This document shows positions 51,739 through 60,732 of a DNA stretch of 64,000 bases, in pieces. Origin of the DNA: Pseudoxanthomonas winnipegensis (GTDB lineage: Bacteria > Pseudomonadota > Gammaproteobacteria > Xanthomonadales > Xanthomonadaceae); the NCBI RefSeq assembly GCF_004283755.1, contig NZ_SHMH01000006.1, positions 310,001 to 374,000 on the forward strand, read 5' to 3'. Both the position numbers and the translations under genes were made by a program. The notes below the pieces were generated by a model, which worked only from the letters and a program-made list of their open reading frames with translations, did not search any database and was not told the DNA's origin. Position 1 is the stretch's first letter. Each line of letters opens with the position of its first letter.

Positions 51739-52928
51739 GCGCGGCCAAAGACCAGCGCGCAGTTGTTGCCGCCGAAGCCGAAGGAGTTGTTCATGGCGTA
51801 CTGCACCGGGCGCCGCTCGGGCGCGAAACGGATCTGGGGACCGCACGCCGGATCGGGCGTGTGGGCGTTAAGGGTGCCGGGGAGATAGCCGGTGTCCAGC
51901 GCGATCAGCGCGAACACCGACTCGACGATGCCCGCCGCGCCCAGCGTGTGCCCGGTCCAGGCCTTGGTCGAGGCCGCGTGCAGCCCATCGGGGAACAGCT
52001 TGGCCACCGCGATCGCCTCGACCGTGTCGTTGGCCGGCGTGGAGGTGCCATGCAGGTTCAGATAGTCCAGCTGCCCGGGCTCGATGCCGGCGCGGGCCAG
52101 CGCGTCGGCCATCGCCAGCTGCGCGCCCAGGCCTTCCGGATGCGGGGCGGACATGTGGTGGGCATCGCTGGATTCGCCGTAGCCGCGCAGCTGCAGGCCG
52201 GCCTGCGCCTGGTCCGCGCGTTCGATCAGGGCGAAGCCGCCGGCCTCGCCCAGCGACAGCCCGTCGCGGTGGGCATCGAAAGGCATGCACGGATTCTTCG
52301 ACACCAGCTGCAGGGCGTTGAAGCCGTACAGCACGCTGCCGCACAGCGTGTCCACGCCGCCCACCAGCGCCGCATCGGCCAGCCCGGCCTGGATCAGCCG
52401 CGCGGCCTGGGCGAAGACCTTGGCGCTGGACGAACACGCCGTGGCCACGGTCACGCAGGGCCCGGCCAGGCCGGTGGCGTGCTGGACGAAGTCGCCCAGC
52501 GAGTGCGGCGTGTGCACGATCGGGCGCGCCAGGCCGTCGGGGAAGCGCTCGCCTTCGGCATCCTGCTCCAGGCGCGTATAGGCCTCCTCGCTGGCGCCGA
52601 TGCTGGAGGTCGAGGTGCCGATCACCACCGCCACGCGCGCCGCGCCATAGCGGCCTGCTGCGGCCTGCACCGCGTCGAGCACGCCGTCCTGGCCCAGGGC
52701 CAGCCAGGCCAGGCGGTTGTTGCGGCAGTCCCACTGCGCCAGCTCAGGCGGCAGCACGACGTCCTCGACGCCGTCGACGCGGCCGATCCAGCAGTCCAGG
52801 CGCGGCGTCGGACCGAAGTCGTTGCGCCGCAGGCCGCTGCGGCGCGCTTCCAGGCCTTGCGCCTGCGCCTGGCGGCCATGGCCCAGGGCGGTGGTGGCGG
52901 TATAGGCCGTGATCGCCAGGGGCCTCAT
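51735..52928 (-). CDS. Beta-ketoacyl-ACP synthase (pigment cluster)
   Basis: 397 residues, FabF-like. Catalytic Cys165 is in TVATACSSSAK, His293 in NLHGTSTPAND and His327 in KAWTGHTLGAAG, so it should be active in condensation. It would add malonyl units to the aryl starter on XanC. It is the first gene of the four-gene minus-strand arm (ketosynthase, chain-length factor, glycosyltransferase, flavoprotein), with a four-base overlap to the next. The promoter is likely in 52929-53106, shared with the divergent ycgL gene. Confidence 0.93.
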   Translation of the reverse strand: MRPLAITAYTATTALGHGRQAQAQGLEARRSGLRRNDFGPTPRLDCWIGRVDGVEDVVLPPELAQWDCRNNRLAWLALGQDGVLDAVQAAAGRYGAARVAVVIGTSTSSIGASEEAYTRLEQDAEGERFPDGLARPIVHTPHSLGDFVQHATGLAGPCVTVATACSSSAKVFAQAARLIQAGLADAALVGGVDTLCGSVLYGFNALQLVSKNPCMPFDAHRDGLSLGEAGGFALIERADQAQAGLQLRGYGESSDAHHMSAPHPEGLGAQLAMADALARAGIEPGQLDYLNLHGTSTPANDTVEAIAVAKLFPDGLHAASTKAWTGHTLGAAGIVESVFALIALDTGYLPGTLNAHTPDPACGPQIRFAPERRPVQYAMNNSFGFGGNNCALVFGRA

Positions 52929-53106
52929 GCGGGACGGGGACGGCATCCAGAGCTTTGTGTCAGTCGATGGCGTTCGAGTATAGCCAGCGGCCTCGGCGTG
53001 ACCGTGTGCACGCGCAGGTGGCGTTTCAGGTTCGGGTTTCGCCACTGCGGGCTTTGCCGCACAATCGTTACGACTTTCCTGATCAATCGGATTCGCGCGC
53101 AACCGG

Positions 53107-53367
53107 ATGCATGCGTTCGTCTACAAGAGCCTGCGCAAGGCCGACACGTACCTGTACCTGGCAGCGCGCGACGACTTCGCCCGTCTGCCCGCGCCGGTGC
53201 GCGCCCAGCTGGGCGAGCTGGCCTTCGTGCTGGAAGTGACCCTGACCCCCGAGCGCAAGCTGGCGCGCGAGGACATCGCGGTGGTGCGGCAGAACCTGGC
53301 CAGCCAGGGCTTCCACCTGCAGTTCCCGCCGTTGGCGGCGATCCAGGATCCGATGCCCGATGCCTGA
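53107..53367 (+). CDS. YcgL-domain protein
   Basis: 86 residues matching the small YcgL family: starts [19 protein letters not shown] and ends with [12 protein letters not shown]. Function unknown; it is widespread in Gammaproteobacteria. It overlaps the start of the ankyrin gene by eight bases, so the two are probably translated together. Confidence 0.9.
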   Translation: MHAFVYKSLRKADTYLYLAARDDFARLPAPVRAQLGELAFVLEVTLTPERKLAREDIAVVRQNLASQGFHLQFPPLAAIQDPMPDA

Positions 53368-56300
53368 TCCTGTCCGTCCGCCGATCCGTGCGGCGCTGGT
53401 GGCGCTGCTCGCCGGCCTTGCCCTGGCCGCACTGACCTTCTTCGGCGGACCGATTGCCGCGGTGGGCGCGCTGCTGGCCCAGCCGGCGCTGGCCCTGGCG
53501 GTGTCCTGGCAGGCGCGCACCCGCGCGCCGGCGCGGCGCGATTTCCTCAGGCGCGATCTGCTGCCGCTGCTGGTGGTGTGGGGCGCGGGTTTCGCCCTCG
53601 CCGCCGCGCTGCTGGCCTGGCCGCTGCAGGCGCTGCGCAGCGGCGGCTCGCTGGGCGCCGCGCTGGGCCTGAGTGCGGTGGTCGGCGTCTGCCTGATCGG
53701 CGTGTGGCGGGCCTGGCCGCTGTGGCTGGCGGTCGAACGCGAGGGCGGCGCGCTGTCGCGCCAGTGGCGGGCGATGGCCGACCGCGACGTCGGCGACTGG
53801 CGCGGGCTGGGCGTGGCCGCGGCCGTGGCGCTGGCCATCGGCGGCGGGCTGAGCCTGGCCTGGCCGGCGCTGTGGCCCAGCACCCTGCGCGCGGCCGGCG
53901 CGATCGTCTACGCGCTGGCCCTGCCGCTGCTGCACGCCGGCCTGCAGCGCGCCACCCGCGCCGGCGGCCTGCCGGTGCTGGACATGCCGGCCAAGCCGGC
54001 CGCCCGGCCGGCGCAGAAGACGCCGCCGTCCTTCGCCCCGGCGCCTGCGCCTGCCGCGCGCCCCACGGCCGCCCCGGCACCGGCCGCCGCGCCGCGCGCC
54101 ACGCCGGCACCCGCCGCGGCGGGTCCGGCCCAGGAGGCGGCGCTGTACGAGGCCGCGCGCAGCGGCCGTGTCGAGCGCGCGCTGGAGCTGATCGAGGCCG
54201 GCGCCAACCCGCGCGCCCTGCCGCCGCCGGACGCGCGCGACCAGCGCAGCCTGGCCGTGCTGGCCGCGGTGCTGCCCGACCTGCGCCTGCTGCGCACCCT
54301 GATCGCCAAGGGCATCGACCTCAACCAGGCCCATGCCGGCATGACCCCGCTGCTGGCGGCGACCCGCGACAGCTGGCACGGCCGCCCCGACGCGGTCACC
54401 ACGCTGCTGACCAACGGCGCCGACCCGCGCCAGGCCGACCGCGAAGGCAACACCGCCCTGCACCACGCCGCGCGCAGTTCCGACCCCGGCGTGGCCGCGC
54501 TGCTGCGCGACGCCGCCGCCGAGCTGGACGCCCTGAACCACGACGGCATCACCCCGCTGGGCATCGCCTGCGTCGCCGGTAACTGGCGCCTGGCCAAGTT
54601 CCTGCTCGAACGCGGCGCCCGCCCCGAACCCGCCGGCGGGCAGCCGGTGCTGCTGGCCGCCGCCGCCACCGAGGAAGACGACGCGGCCGGCGTGCAGCTG
54701 CTGCTCAAGCACAAGGCCAAGGTCGACGCGCGCGGCGCGCACGGCCGCAGCGCCCTGCACGAGGCCGCCCTGGCCGGCCATGCCGAGATCCTGGCCGCGC
54801 TGCTCGCGGCCGGCGCCAGCGTCGATGCGCGCGACGAGGCCGGCGCCACGCCGTGGCTGGAGGCCGCGCGCAGCGGCCGGGTCGCCGCGCTGGACACCCT
54901 GGCCGGCGCCGGCGCCGACCTGGCGGCGGTCGATGCCCGCGGCCGCAACGCGCTGCTGCTGGCCAGCACCGCCGAGCAGGTCGTGCCCGCGGTGGTCAAG
55001 CGCCTGCTGGAGCTGGGCGTGGACCCCGAACGGCGCGACCTGGCCGGCCACCGCGCCGCCGACCTGGCCGCCGCGGCCGGGCGCTGGGCCCTGGTCTCCC
55101 AGCTCGATCCCGACTACCCGTTGCCGACCGCCGTCTCGGCGGCCGACACCCACGCCCCGCCGCCGGACCAGGCGCCGCTGGGCCTGCTGCGCGAGGCGCT
55201 GGAGCGTGGCGAACGGCGCGGCCTGGACGCGCTGGTGCGGCTGTGCTCGCCGCAGGAACTGGGCAGCCTGCTGCATGCCCCGGCCCTGCAGGCGCAGGCC
55301 GACGCGGTGGCCTGGCTGCTGCGCCACGGCGCCTCGGGCGAACAGCCCGACGTGCGCGGCGACCTGCCGCTGCTGGCGGCGATGGCGCGCGGGCCGGCGG
55401 CGCTGCCGGTGATCCGGGTCCTGCTCGACGCCGGCCTCTCGCCCGCCGGCAGCGCCGGGCTGGCGCGCTTCCTGGCCGCCTGCCTGGCCTCCGATGCGCG
55501 CACCCGGCCGGAGGTGGCCGCACTGGCGCTGGAGCTGCTGGCCCGCGGCGCCGATCCCTTCGCCCCCGCGCCCGGCGGCGACCGCGCGCTGCCCCTGGCC
55601 GTGCGGCTGGACTGGCCGGCGCTGGTCGAGGCCTTGCTCGCCCTCGGCGTGGACCGCGAGGCCCGCGACGCGCGCGGCATGTCGGCCCTGCACCTGGCGA
55701 CCGCGCTGGGCAATGTGGCGATGGTCCGGCGCCTGATCGCGGCCGGCGCCTCGCCCGACGCGCGCGCCGCCGACGGCCAGACCCCGCTGGGCGTGGCCCT
55801 GTCGGCCGGCCGCCGCGACCTGGCCGACTGGCTGGACTGGCGCGTGTGGCCGCTGCCACGCCGCGCGCTGCAGCCGGCCGACCTGCCGGCCGCGGCCAAG
55901 GCCGGCGACGCCGACGCGGTGCGCCGCCTGCTGGACCTGGGCTTCGACGTGGACGCGCAGGATGCGCAGGGCTGCAGCGCGCTGCTGCGCGCGGCCGGCG
56001 GCGGCCACGGCGCGGTGGTCGACCTGCTGCTGGCGCGCGGCGCCGATCCGCAGCGCCCCGCGCGCACCGGCGCCACGCCGCTGTCGGCGGCGGTGAGCAT
56101 GCGCCAGACCGCGATCGTCGGCGCCCTGCTCGATACCGGCGCCAGCATCGAATATCGCCTGCCCGGCGAGGTCAGCGTGCTGATGCTGGCCGCCGCGCTG
56201 GGCCTGCCCGACGTCGCCGCGCGCCTGCTCACCGCCGGGGCCGACGTGCACGCGGTCGATGCGCAGGGCCTGACCGCGCTCCACTGCGCGGGGCTGTTCG

Positions 56301-56743
56301 GCTTCATCGCCCGCGACCGGCCGCGCCTGCTGGCGCTGCTGGACACCTTGCTGCTGGCCGGCGCGCAGCCCGACGGGCCCGACGGCGGCACGGTCACCCC
56401 GCTGCTGCTGTTGCTGGGCGCGCGCGCCGAGCCGGGCACCGCCTGCGACGAGGACGTGATCCTGGCCGGCCTGGAGCGCCTGCTCGACGAGAACGTCGCG
56501 CTCGACGTACGCGATCCGCGCGGCTTCGGCCCGCTGCACCTGGCCGCGCTGCACGGCCTGCTGCGCGTGGTCCAGCGCCTGCTGCGCGCCGGGGCCGATC
56601 CGGCCCAGCGCGATGCGCTGAACCGCATCCCGCGCGATATCGCGATCATGCGCGGCTTCGTCGATGTGGCCGGCGAACTGGCGCCGACCGTGGTGCCTGG
56701 CGCCGGCGCGCCGATCGCGCGCTTCCTGCGCGACCCGCGCTGA
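53360..56743 (+). CDS. Giant membrane-anchored ankyrin-repeat protein
   Basis: 1127 residues. Residues 1-200 hold about five membrane helices. A Pro/Ala-rich linker (about 208-255) follows. Then, to the end, there are about 20 or more ankyrin-type units, for example [40 protein letters not shown] and [20 protein letters not shown]. Ankyrin repeats bind other proteins, so this is likely a cytoplasmic scaffold or sensor tied to the inner membrane. It overlaps the ycgL gene. No enzymatic domain is seen. Confidence 0.9.
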   Translation: MPDPVRPPIRAALVALLAGLALAALTFFGGPIAAVGALLAQPALALAVSWQARTRAPARRDFLRRDLLPLLVVWGAGFALAAALLAWPLQALRSGGSLGAALGLSAVVGVCLIGVWRAWPLWLAVEREGGALSRQWRAMADRDVGDWRGLGVAAAVALAIGGGLSLAWPALWPSTLRAAGAIVYALALPLLHAGLQRATRAGGLPVLDMPAKPAARPAQKTPPSFAPAPAPAARPTAAPAPAAAPRATPAPAAAGPAQEAALYEAARSGRVERALELIEAGANPRALPPPDARDQRSLAVLAAVLPDLRLLRTLIAKGIDLNQAHAGMTPLLAATRDSWHGRPDAVTTLLTNGADPRQADREGNTALHHAARSSDPGVAALLRDAAAELDALNHDGITPLGIACVAGNWRLAKFLLERGARPEPAGGQPVLLAAAATEEDDAAGVQLLLKHKAKVDARGAHGRSALHEAALAGHAEILAALLAAGASVDARDEAGATPWLEAARSGRVAALDTLAGAGADLAAVDARGRNALLLASTAEQVVPAVVKRLLELGVDPERRDLAGHRAADLAAAAGRWALVSQLDPDYPLPTAVSAADTHAPPPDQAPLGLLREALERGERRGLDALVRLCSPQELGSLLHAPALQAQADAVAWLLRHGASGEQPDVRGDLPLLAAMARGPAALPVIRVLLDAGLSPAGSAGLARFLAACLASDARTRPEVAALALELLARGADPFAPAPGGDRALPLAVRLDWPALVEALLALGVDREARDARGMSALHLATALGNVAMVRRLIAAGASPDARAADGQTPLGVALSAGRRDLADWLDWRVWPLPRRALQPADLPAAAKAGDADAVRRLLDLGFDVDAQDAQGCSALLRAAGGGHGAVVDLLLARGADPQRPARTGATPLSAAVSMRQTAIVGALLDTGASIEYRLPGEVSVLMLAAALGLPDVAARLLTAGADVHAVDAQGLTALHCAGLFGFIARDRPRLLALLDTLLLAGAQPDGPDGGTVTPLLLLLGARAEPGTACDEDVILAGLERLLDENVALDVRDPRGFGPLHLAALHGLLRVVQRLLRAGADPAQRDALNRIPRDIAIMRGFVDVAGELAPTVVPGAGAPIARFLRDPR

Positions 56744-56782
56744 AGGCGGCGCACCGCTTCGTCCTGCTCTGGATCCTCGCCG

Positions 56783-57139
56783 ATGTCAGACGCGCCCGCC
56801 GCCGATGCCGCCCCCATCACCTGGGCCGATTTCGAGAAGGTGCTGCTGGTGGCCGGCACCATCCTGAAAGTCGAGCCCTTTCCCGAGGCGCGCCGGCCGG
56901 CCTACAAGGTCTGGGCCGACTTCGGCCCCTACGGTCAGCGCAAGACCAGCGCGCAGATCGTCAGCCTGTATGCGCCCGAGGACCTGGTCGGCAGACAGAT
57001 CGTGGCGGTGCTGAACTTTCCCGAGAAACAGATCGGCCCGTTCCGGTCGCAGTTCCTGCTGACCGGCGCCTACACCGAGGAGGGCGTGGTGATCACCACG
57101 CTGGAGCGCCCGGTGCCCAACGGCGCGCGCCTAGGCTGA
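56783..57139 (+). CDS. CsaA-like tRNA-binding (OB-fold) protein
   Basis: 118 residues. After a short N-terminus comes [20 protein letters not shown] and then [24 protein letters not shown] and [19 protein letters not shown], the tRNA-binding domain shared by CsaA, YgjH and MetRS C-termini. It probably binds tRNA or acts as a chaperone-like protein. It follows the ankyrin gene by 39 bases and converges on the kefB-like gene. Confidence 0.9.
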   Translation: MSDAPAADAAPITWADFEKVLLVAGTILKVEPFPEARRPAYKVWADFGPYGQRKTSAQIVSLYAPEDLVGRQIVAVLNFPEKQIGPFRSQFLLTGAYTEEGVVITTLERPVPNGARLG

Positions 57140-57153
57140 GCGCCGGCGCGGCC

Positions 57154-58977
57154 TCAGTCGCTGGCCGCCGGTTTTTCCGTCGTCGTAGCTGTCTGGGCGT
57201 CCGCTGTCGCTGGCGGCGCCGTGTCGGCGGCGACCAGCTTTTCCAGGTCGCGGCGCGCGTCGCGCGCGGTCTGGATCAGCGCCGCGTCGTCGTCGTAGAC
57301 CAGATACTGCTCGCGCAGCAGCTTCTCGTCGTGCGCGCGGAAGCGCTGCGCCTGCCGCGCGGCTTCCTCCTCGTCCACGCCCAGTGCGGTCAGCACGCGC
57401 TCGCCCATCTCCAGGCTGGAGCCGAAGGTCTCGCGGAAGGGCTCGGCGCTCAGGTCCATCAGCCGCCAGGCGTGCTGGCGGTTGCGCGCCCGGCTGAGCA
57501 CCGTGGCGGCCGGATACATGCGCCGGATCAGGCGTGTGCAGCGGATGTTGGTGTCCGGATCGTCCATGGCCACCACGAACACCTTGCAGTGCTGCGCGCC
57601 GGCCGCGCGCAGCAGGTCGGGCCGGGTGGGATCGCCGTAGAACAGCCGTGCATTGCCGAAGCGGCGCAGGGTGTCCACCTGCTCGGCGCTGTGTTCGAGC
57701 GCGACGAAGGACACGCGCTGGGCGGTGAGCAGGCGCGCGACGATCTGGCCGAAGCGGCCCATGCCGGCGATCAGCACGCGCGGCTGCAGGTCCTCGACCT
57801 CCTCGAAGGCGCGCTTGGGCGCGGCCGGCGCGTGGTCCAGCCAGCGGCTGGCCGCGATCAGCAGCAGCGGTGTGGCGGCCATCGACAGGCCGACCATCGC
57901 CACCAGCCGGTCGCGCTGCTGCCCGCTCAGCAGGTCCGCCTGCGCGGCCTGGTTGAACACCACGAAGGCGAACTCGCCGCCCAGCCACAGCACCGCGCCC
58001 AGCTTCAGCGCCGCGCGCCAGCTCAGGCGCACCTGCCAGCGGCCCAGCGCCAGCAGCACCCCGGCCTTGACCAGCAGCAGGGTCAGCACGCCGGCGGCGA
58101 TGATCTGCGGCTCTGCGCGGACGCGGTCGATGTCGATGGACATGCCCACGGCGATGAAGAACAGGCCCAGCAGCAGGCTCTTGAACGGCTCGATCTGCGA
58201 TTCCAGCTCGTGGCGGAACTCGGAGTCGGACAGCAGCACGCCGGCCAGGAACGCGCCCAGGCCGGCGCTCAGCCCGGCCAGCTGCATCAGCCAGGCGGTG
58301 CCCAGCACCACCAGCAGCGCGCTGGCGGTGAACACCTCGGGCATCCGGGTGCGCGCCACGATGCGGAACAGATGCCGCAGCGCCAGCCGGCCGAACAGCG
58401 CCACCAGCACGATCGCGCCGATCGCCTCCAGGCCGGTGGCCCAGCTCAGGGTCTGGTTCTTGGCCCCGCCCAGCAGCGGGATCGCCACCAGCAGCGGGAT
58501 CGCGGCCAGGTCCTGGAACAGCAGCACCGCAAAGCCGGTGCGGCCGTAGTCGGTGGCCAGGGCCTTGCGTTCGGCCAGCAGCTGCAAGCTGACTGCGGTG
58601 GAGGATAGCGCCAGGCCCATGCCGATCACCAGCGCCTTCTTCCAGCTCAGGCCCAGGCACAGACACAGCGCGCCGAGCACCAGCGTGGTCAGCAGCACCT
58701 GCAGCCCGCCGGTGCCGAACACCGGCTTGCGCATCACCTTCAGCCGCGAGGGCGAGAGCTCCAGGCCGATCACGAACAGCAGCATGACCACGCCGACTTC
58801 CGAGGCGTTGAGGATGCGCTCGGCATCGCGCACGAAGCCGAAGCCATGCGGGCCCAGCAGCGCGCCTGCGACCAGATAGGCCAGTACCGCGCCCAGCCCG
58901 AGGCGCTTGAACACCGGCACGGCCACCACGCCGGCCAGCAGGAACACCAGCGCAAGTTGCAGACCGCCGTCGTTCAT
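57154..58977 (-). CDS. Monovalent cation:proton antiporter (KefB-like)
   Basis: 607 residues. CPA2 transporter domain (about 1-385) with twelve or so helices, including GLALSSTAVSLQLLAER and LFQDLAAIPLLVAIPLLGG. An RCK/TrkA-N domain follows, starting RVLIAGMGRFGQIVARLL (about 402). A charged tail (about 540-607) comes last. It resembles glutathione-gated KefB/KefC efflux systems, but no KefG/KefF ancillary gene lies nearby. Start codon at 58977 fits the family start (MNDGGLQLALVFLLAG). Confidence 0.9.
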   Translation of the reverse strand: MNDGGLQLALVFLLAGVVAVPVFKRLGLGAVLAYLVAGALLGPHGFGFVRDAERILNASEVGVVMLLFVIGLELSPSRLKVMRKPVFGTGGLQVLLTTLVLGALCLCLGLSWKKALVIGMGLALSSTAVSLQLLAERKALATDYGRTGFAVLLFQDLAAIPLLVAIPLLGGAKNQTLSWATGLEAIGAIVLVALFGRLALRHLFRIVARTRMPEVFTASALLVVLGTAWLMQLAGLSAGLGAFLAGVLLSDSEFRHELESQIEPFKSLLLGLFFIAVGMSIDIDRVRAEPQIIAAGVLTLLLVKAGVLLALGRWQVRLSWRAALKLGAVLWLGGEFAFVVFNQAAQADLLSGQQRDRLVAMVGLSMAATPLLLIAASRWLDHAPAAPKRAFEEVEDLQPRVLIAGMGRFGQIVARLLTAQRVSFVALEHSAEQVDTLRRFGNARLFYGDPTRPDLLRAAGAQHCKVFVVAMDDPDTNIRCTRLIRRMYPAATVLSRARNRQHAWRLMDLSAEPFRETFGSSLEMGERVLTALGVDEEEAARQAQRFRAHDEKLLREQYLVYDDDAALIQTARDARRDLEKLVAADTAPPATADAQTATTTEKPAASD

Positions 58978-59136
58978 CGAAACTCCCTTTGCGCCCCTTC
59001 CATTATGCGCCGCCGCGCGCGTCGGACCGGCCGCGCGCGTGGGCTGCACTGTCATGGCGCCGGCGGGCCGGATGGCACTTGCCGCCGCTGCGCCGGGGCG
59101 GCAAGCTCGGCACCTCATCGTGGACAGGGATCGACC

Positions 59137-60009
59137 ATGCGCATCGCCGTCAGACTCGCGGCCTTCTTGTGCAGTGCGCTGCTTGCGACCGTGGGGAATG
59201 CCGCGTTCGCGCAGACCCGTGGCGAAGTCAGGCAGACGCTGGAATCCAGCCTCGTCGTGACCGGCGACATCCGCATCGCCAGCGACGGCAAGGTCAAGGC
59301 GTTCCAGATTGATCGGCCGGACAAGCTGTCGGGCGACGTGACGCAGCTGATCGACCGTGCGGTGCCGAGCTGGGAGTTCGAGCCGATCCTGGTCGCGGGC
59401 AAGCCGGCGGAGGTGCGCTCGCGCATGCGCATCCGCCTGGTCGCGTACAAGCGTGAGGACGGCAACTACGTGCTGAGCATCCGCAGCGCCTCCTTCACCG
59501 GCGACCAGGACGAGGAGGTCGATGCGACCTGGCTCAAGCAGCAGAAGATGCCGCCGCCGGCCTATCCGGCGGTGGCCGCGGCGTCCAACGTGTCGGGCAC
59601 GGTCTTTCTGCTGATCAAGGTCGGCGCGGACGGCAAGGTACAGCAGGCGTTCGCCGAGCAGACCAATCTGCGCGTGCTGGCCAACGGGCGCGAGATGGCG
59701 CGCTGGCGCAAGGTGCTGGAGCAGTCGGCCATCGCCGCCACGCGGGCCTGGCAGTTCACGCCGTCCGCCAACGATCCCAAGCATCCCGAGGGCGGCTGGA
59801 CCTCGCGCGTGCCGATCGACTATTCGCTCGCGCGCCAGCGTCCCGGCTACGGCACCTGGGAGCCCTACATCCCCGGTCCGCACATGCCGGCGCCGTGGCT
59901 GCGCCCCGAGCTGGCCCGTGCCCAGGACGTCGATGCCGCCCAGTCCGGCACGCTCGCCCCCGTCGGCGAAGGCGCGATCCGCCTGCGCACCGATCTCGGC
60001 CAGGGCTAG
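59137..60009 (+). CDS. Secreted protein with TonB-C-like domain
   Basis: 290 residues. Signal peptide MRIAVRLAAFLCSALLATVGNAAFAQ (residues 1-26, cleavage after AFAQ or AQA-like). The region YPAVAAASNVSGTVFLLIKV and GADGKVQQAFAEQT to RAWQFTPS (about 145-210) looks like the TonB C-terminal domain, which binds periplasmic or outer-membrane partners. It lacks the membrane anchor and Pro-rich spacer of real TonB, so it is not an energy transducer in the usual sense. Role unknown. Confidence 0.78.
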   Translation: MRIAVRLAAFLCSALLATVGNAAFAQTRGEVRQTLESSLVVTGDIRIASDGKVKAFQIDRPDKLSGDVTQLIDRAVPSWEFEPILVAGKPAEVRSRMRIRLVAYKREDGNYVLSIRSASFTGDQDEEVDATWLKQQKMPPPAYPAVAAASNVSGTVFLLIKVGADGKVQQAFAEQTNLRVLANGREMARWRKVLEQSAIAATRAWQFTPSANDPKHPEGGWTSRVPIDYSLARQRPGYGTWEPYIPGPHMPAPWLRPELARAQDVDAAQSGTLAPVGEGAIRLRTDLGQG

Positions 60010-60042
60010 CGCGGGCGCGTCACTGCGTCGTGTGGGCACCGC

Positions 60043-60092
60043 TCTGGCGGGCGGTGTCCGCTTTCCTCCGGTCGGGTCATCTGCCCTGACTT
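60043..60092. repeat. Partial copy of the GGCGGGCGG hairpin repeat
   Basis: Left half only: GGCGGGCGGTGTCCGC, then a shortened TCATCTGCCCTGA centre. Truncated relative to 37943-38073 and 60201-60331. Confidence 0.6.
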
Positions 60093-60101
60093 ACACGCCA
60101 T

Positions 60102-60140
60102 CGTCGTTCCCGCGAACGCGGGAACCCATGGACTTTCGCT
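60102..60140. repeat. TCGTTCCCGCG-type REP unit
   Basis: Palindrome GTTCCCGCG-AA-CGCGGGAAC followed by CCATGGAC and TTTCGCTC; same family as at 3159 and 15551. Confidence 0.78.
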
Positions 60141-60200
60141 CGGAGCATGAAGAGCAGGTTTTCTCGCAATCCTGAGTCACTTTGCATTCGGGCGGTGCGC

Positions 60201-60331
60201 CTTCGGAAGGGCAGCGGTCCGGCGGGCGGTGTCCGCTTATCCCTCGATCAGGGCATCCTGCCCTGACTCGGGCGCTCAGCGTCCTGCCTCGCTAGTCGCG
60301 GACACCGCCCGCCAGCCCGCTGCCTCGCACG
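60201..60331. repeat. Large hairpin repeat (GGCGGGCGG-TCCGC type)
   Basis: Arms GGCGGGCGGTGTCCGC and GCGGACACCGCCCGCC are exact complements. The centre CAGGGCATCCTGCCCTG is also palindromic. Near-identical in order and length to 37943-38073, 22 kb away. Confidence 0.8.
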
Positions 60332-60414
60332 TCATGTCACGAGGCTTCGGTCTGCAGGGGCGTCGAACCTGTCCGCGCGCACAACGCGACCAGTAACGGG
60401 AAGTCATCGACTTG

Positions 60415-60576
60415 AGGCCCCCTCCCTTGCGCGCAGCGCAGGGGAGGGATGGGGAGGGGTCGGGGCTTTACCGGACAAGCCGCCGAAGCAACGGCACCCC
60501 ACCCCGGCCCTCCTCTCCGCCTGCGGCGAAAGGGAGGGGCCAGAGCGCTCGCTCGATGGCTTCGTTGAAAGAAGTC
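60415..60576. repeat. Composite palindromic repeat, inverted copy of 19486-19660
   Basis: CCTCCCTTGCGC/GCGCAGGGGAGGG palindrome, linker with GGGGCTTTACCGGACAAGCC, then a CTCCGCCTGCGGCGAAAGGGAGG palindrome and GAAGTCCTGAT. This is the reverse complement, part by part, of the element at 19486-19660. Confidence 0.7.
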
Positions 60577-60680
60577 CTGATCTGCACGCTCGCGGAGCCG
60601 CGCCCGGCCGGGTCGAGGCTGCTCACCGAAGCCAGCTTTACCGACTCCGCAGTCTGGAGTCGTTCCCGCGCATCAGCGAG

Positions 60681-60710
60681 AAAAAAAAGCCCCGCAATGC
60701 GGGGCTTTTC
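60681..60710 (-). terminator. Rho-independent terminator downstream of rho
   Basis: Stem AAGCCCCGC-AAT-GCGGGGCTT with eight A on the plus strand (a U-run on the minus strand). It lies 23 bases beyond the rho stop. The four T on the other side give it weak activity in the plus direction. Confidence 0.88.
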
Positions 60711-60732
60711 GCTGTGCTGCGAGAAGCGCGGT

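Larger units (their letters stand above)
60010..60732. other. Repeat-dense intergenic region before rho terminator
   Basis: About 720 bases with no convincing gene. In order it holds a partial hairpin repeat (60043-60092), a REP unit (60102-60140), a full hairpin repeat (60201-60331), a composite palindromic repeat (60415-60576), a degenerate REP start near 60660, and the rho terminator (60681-60710). Four repeat families meet here. Confidence 0.75.

Noticed and set aside
52925-56554. A 1209-residue open frame opposite the ankyrin gene
   Set aside because: The plus frame has clear repeats and membrane helices; the minus frame is low-complexity Arg/Gln/Gly-rich sequence typical of antisense GC-rich DNA.
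60010-60732. Possible CRISPR array because of many short repeats
   Set aside because: The repeats belong to different palindromic families with no regular spacing or unique spacers, and no cas gene is present.
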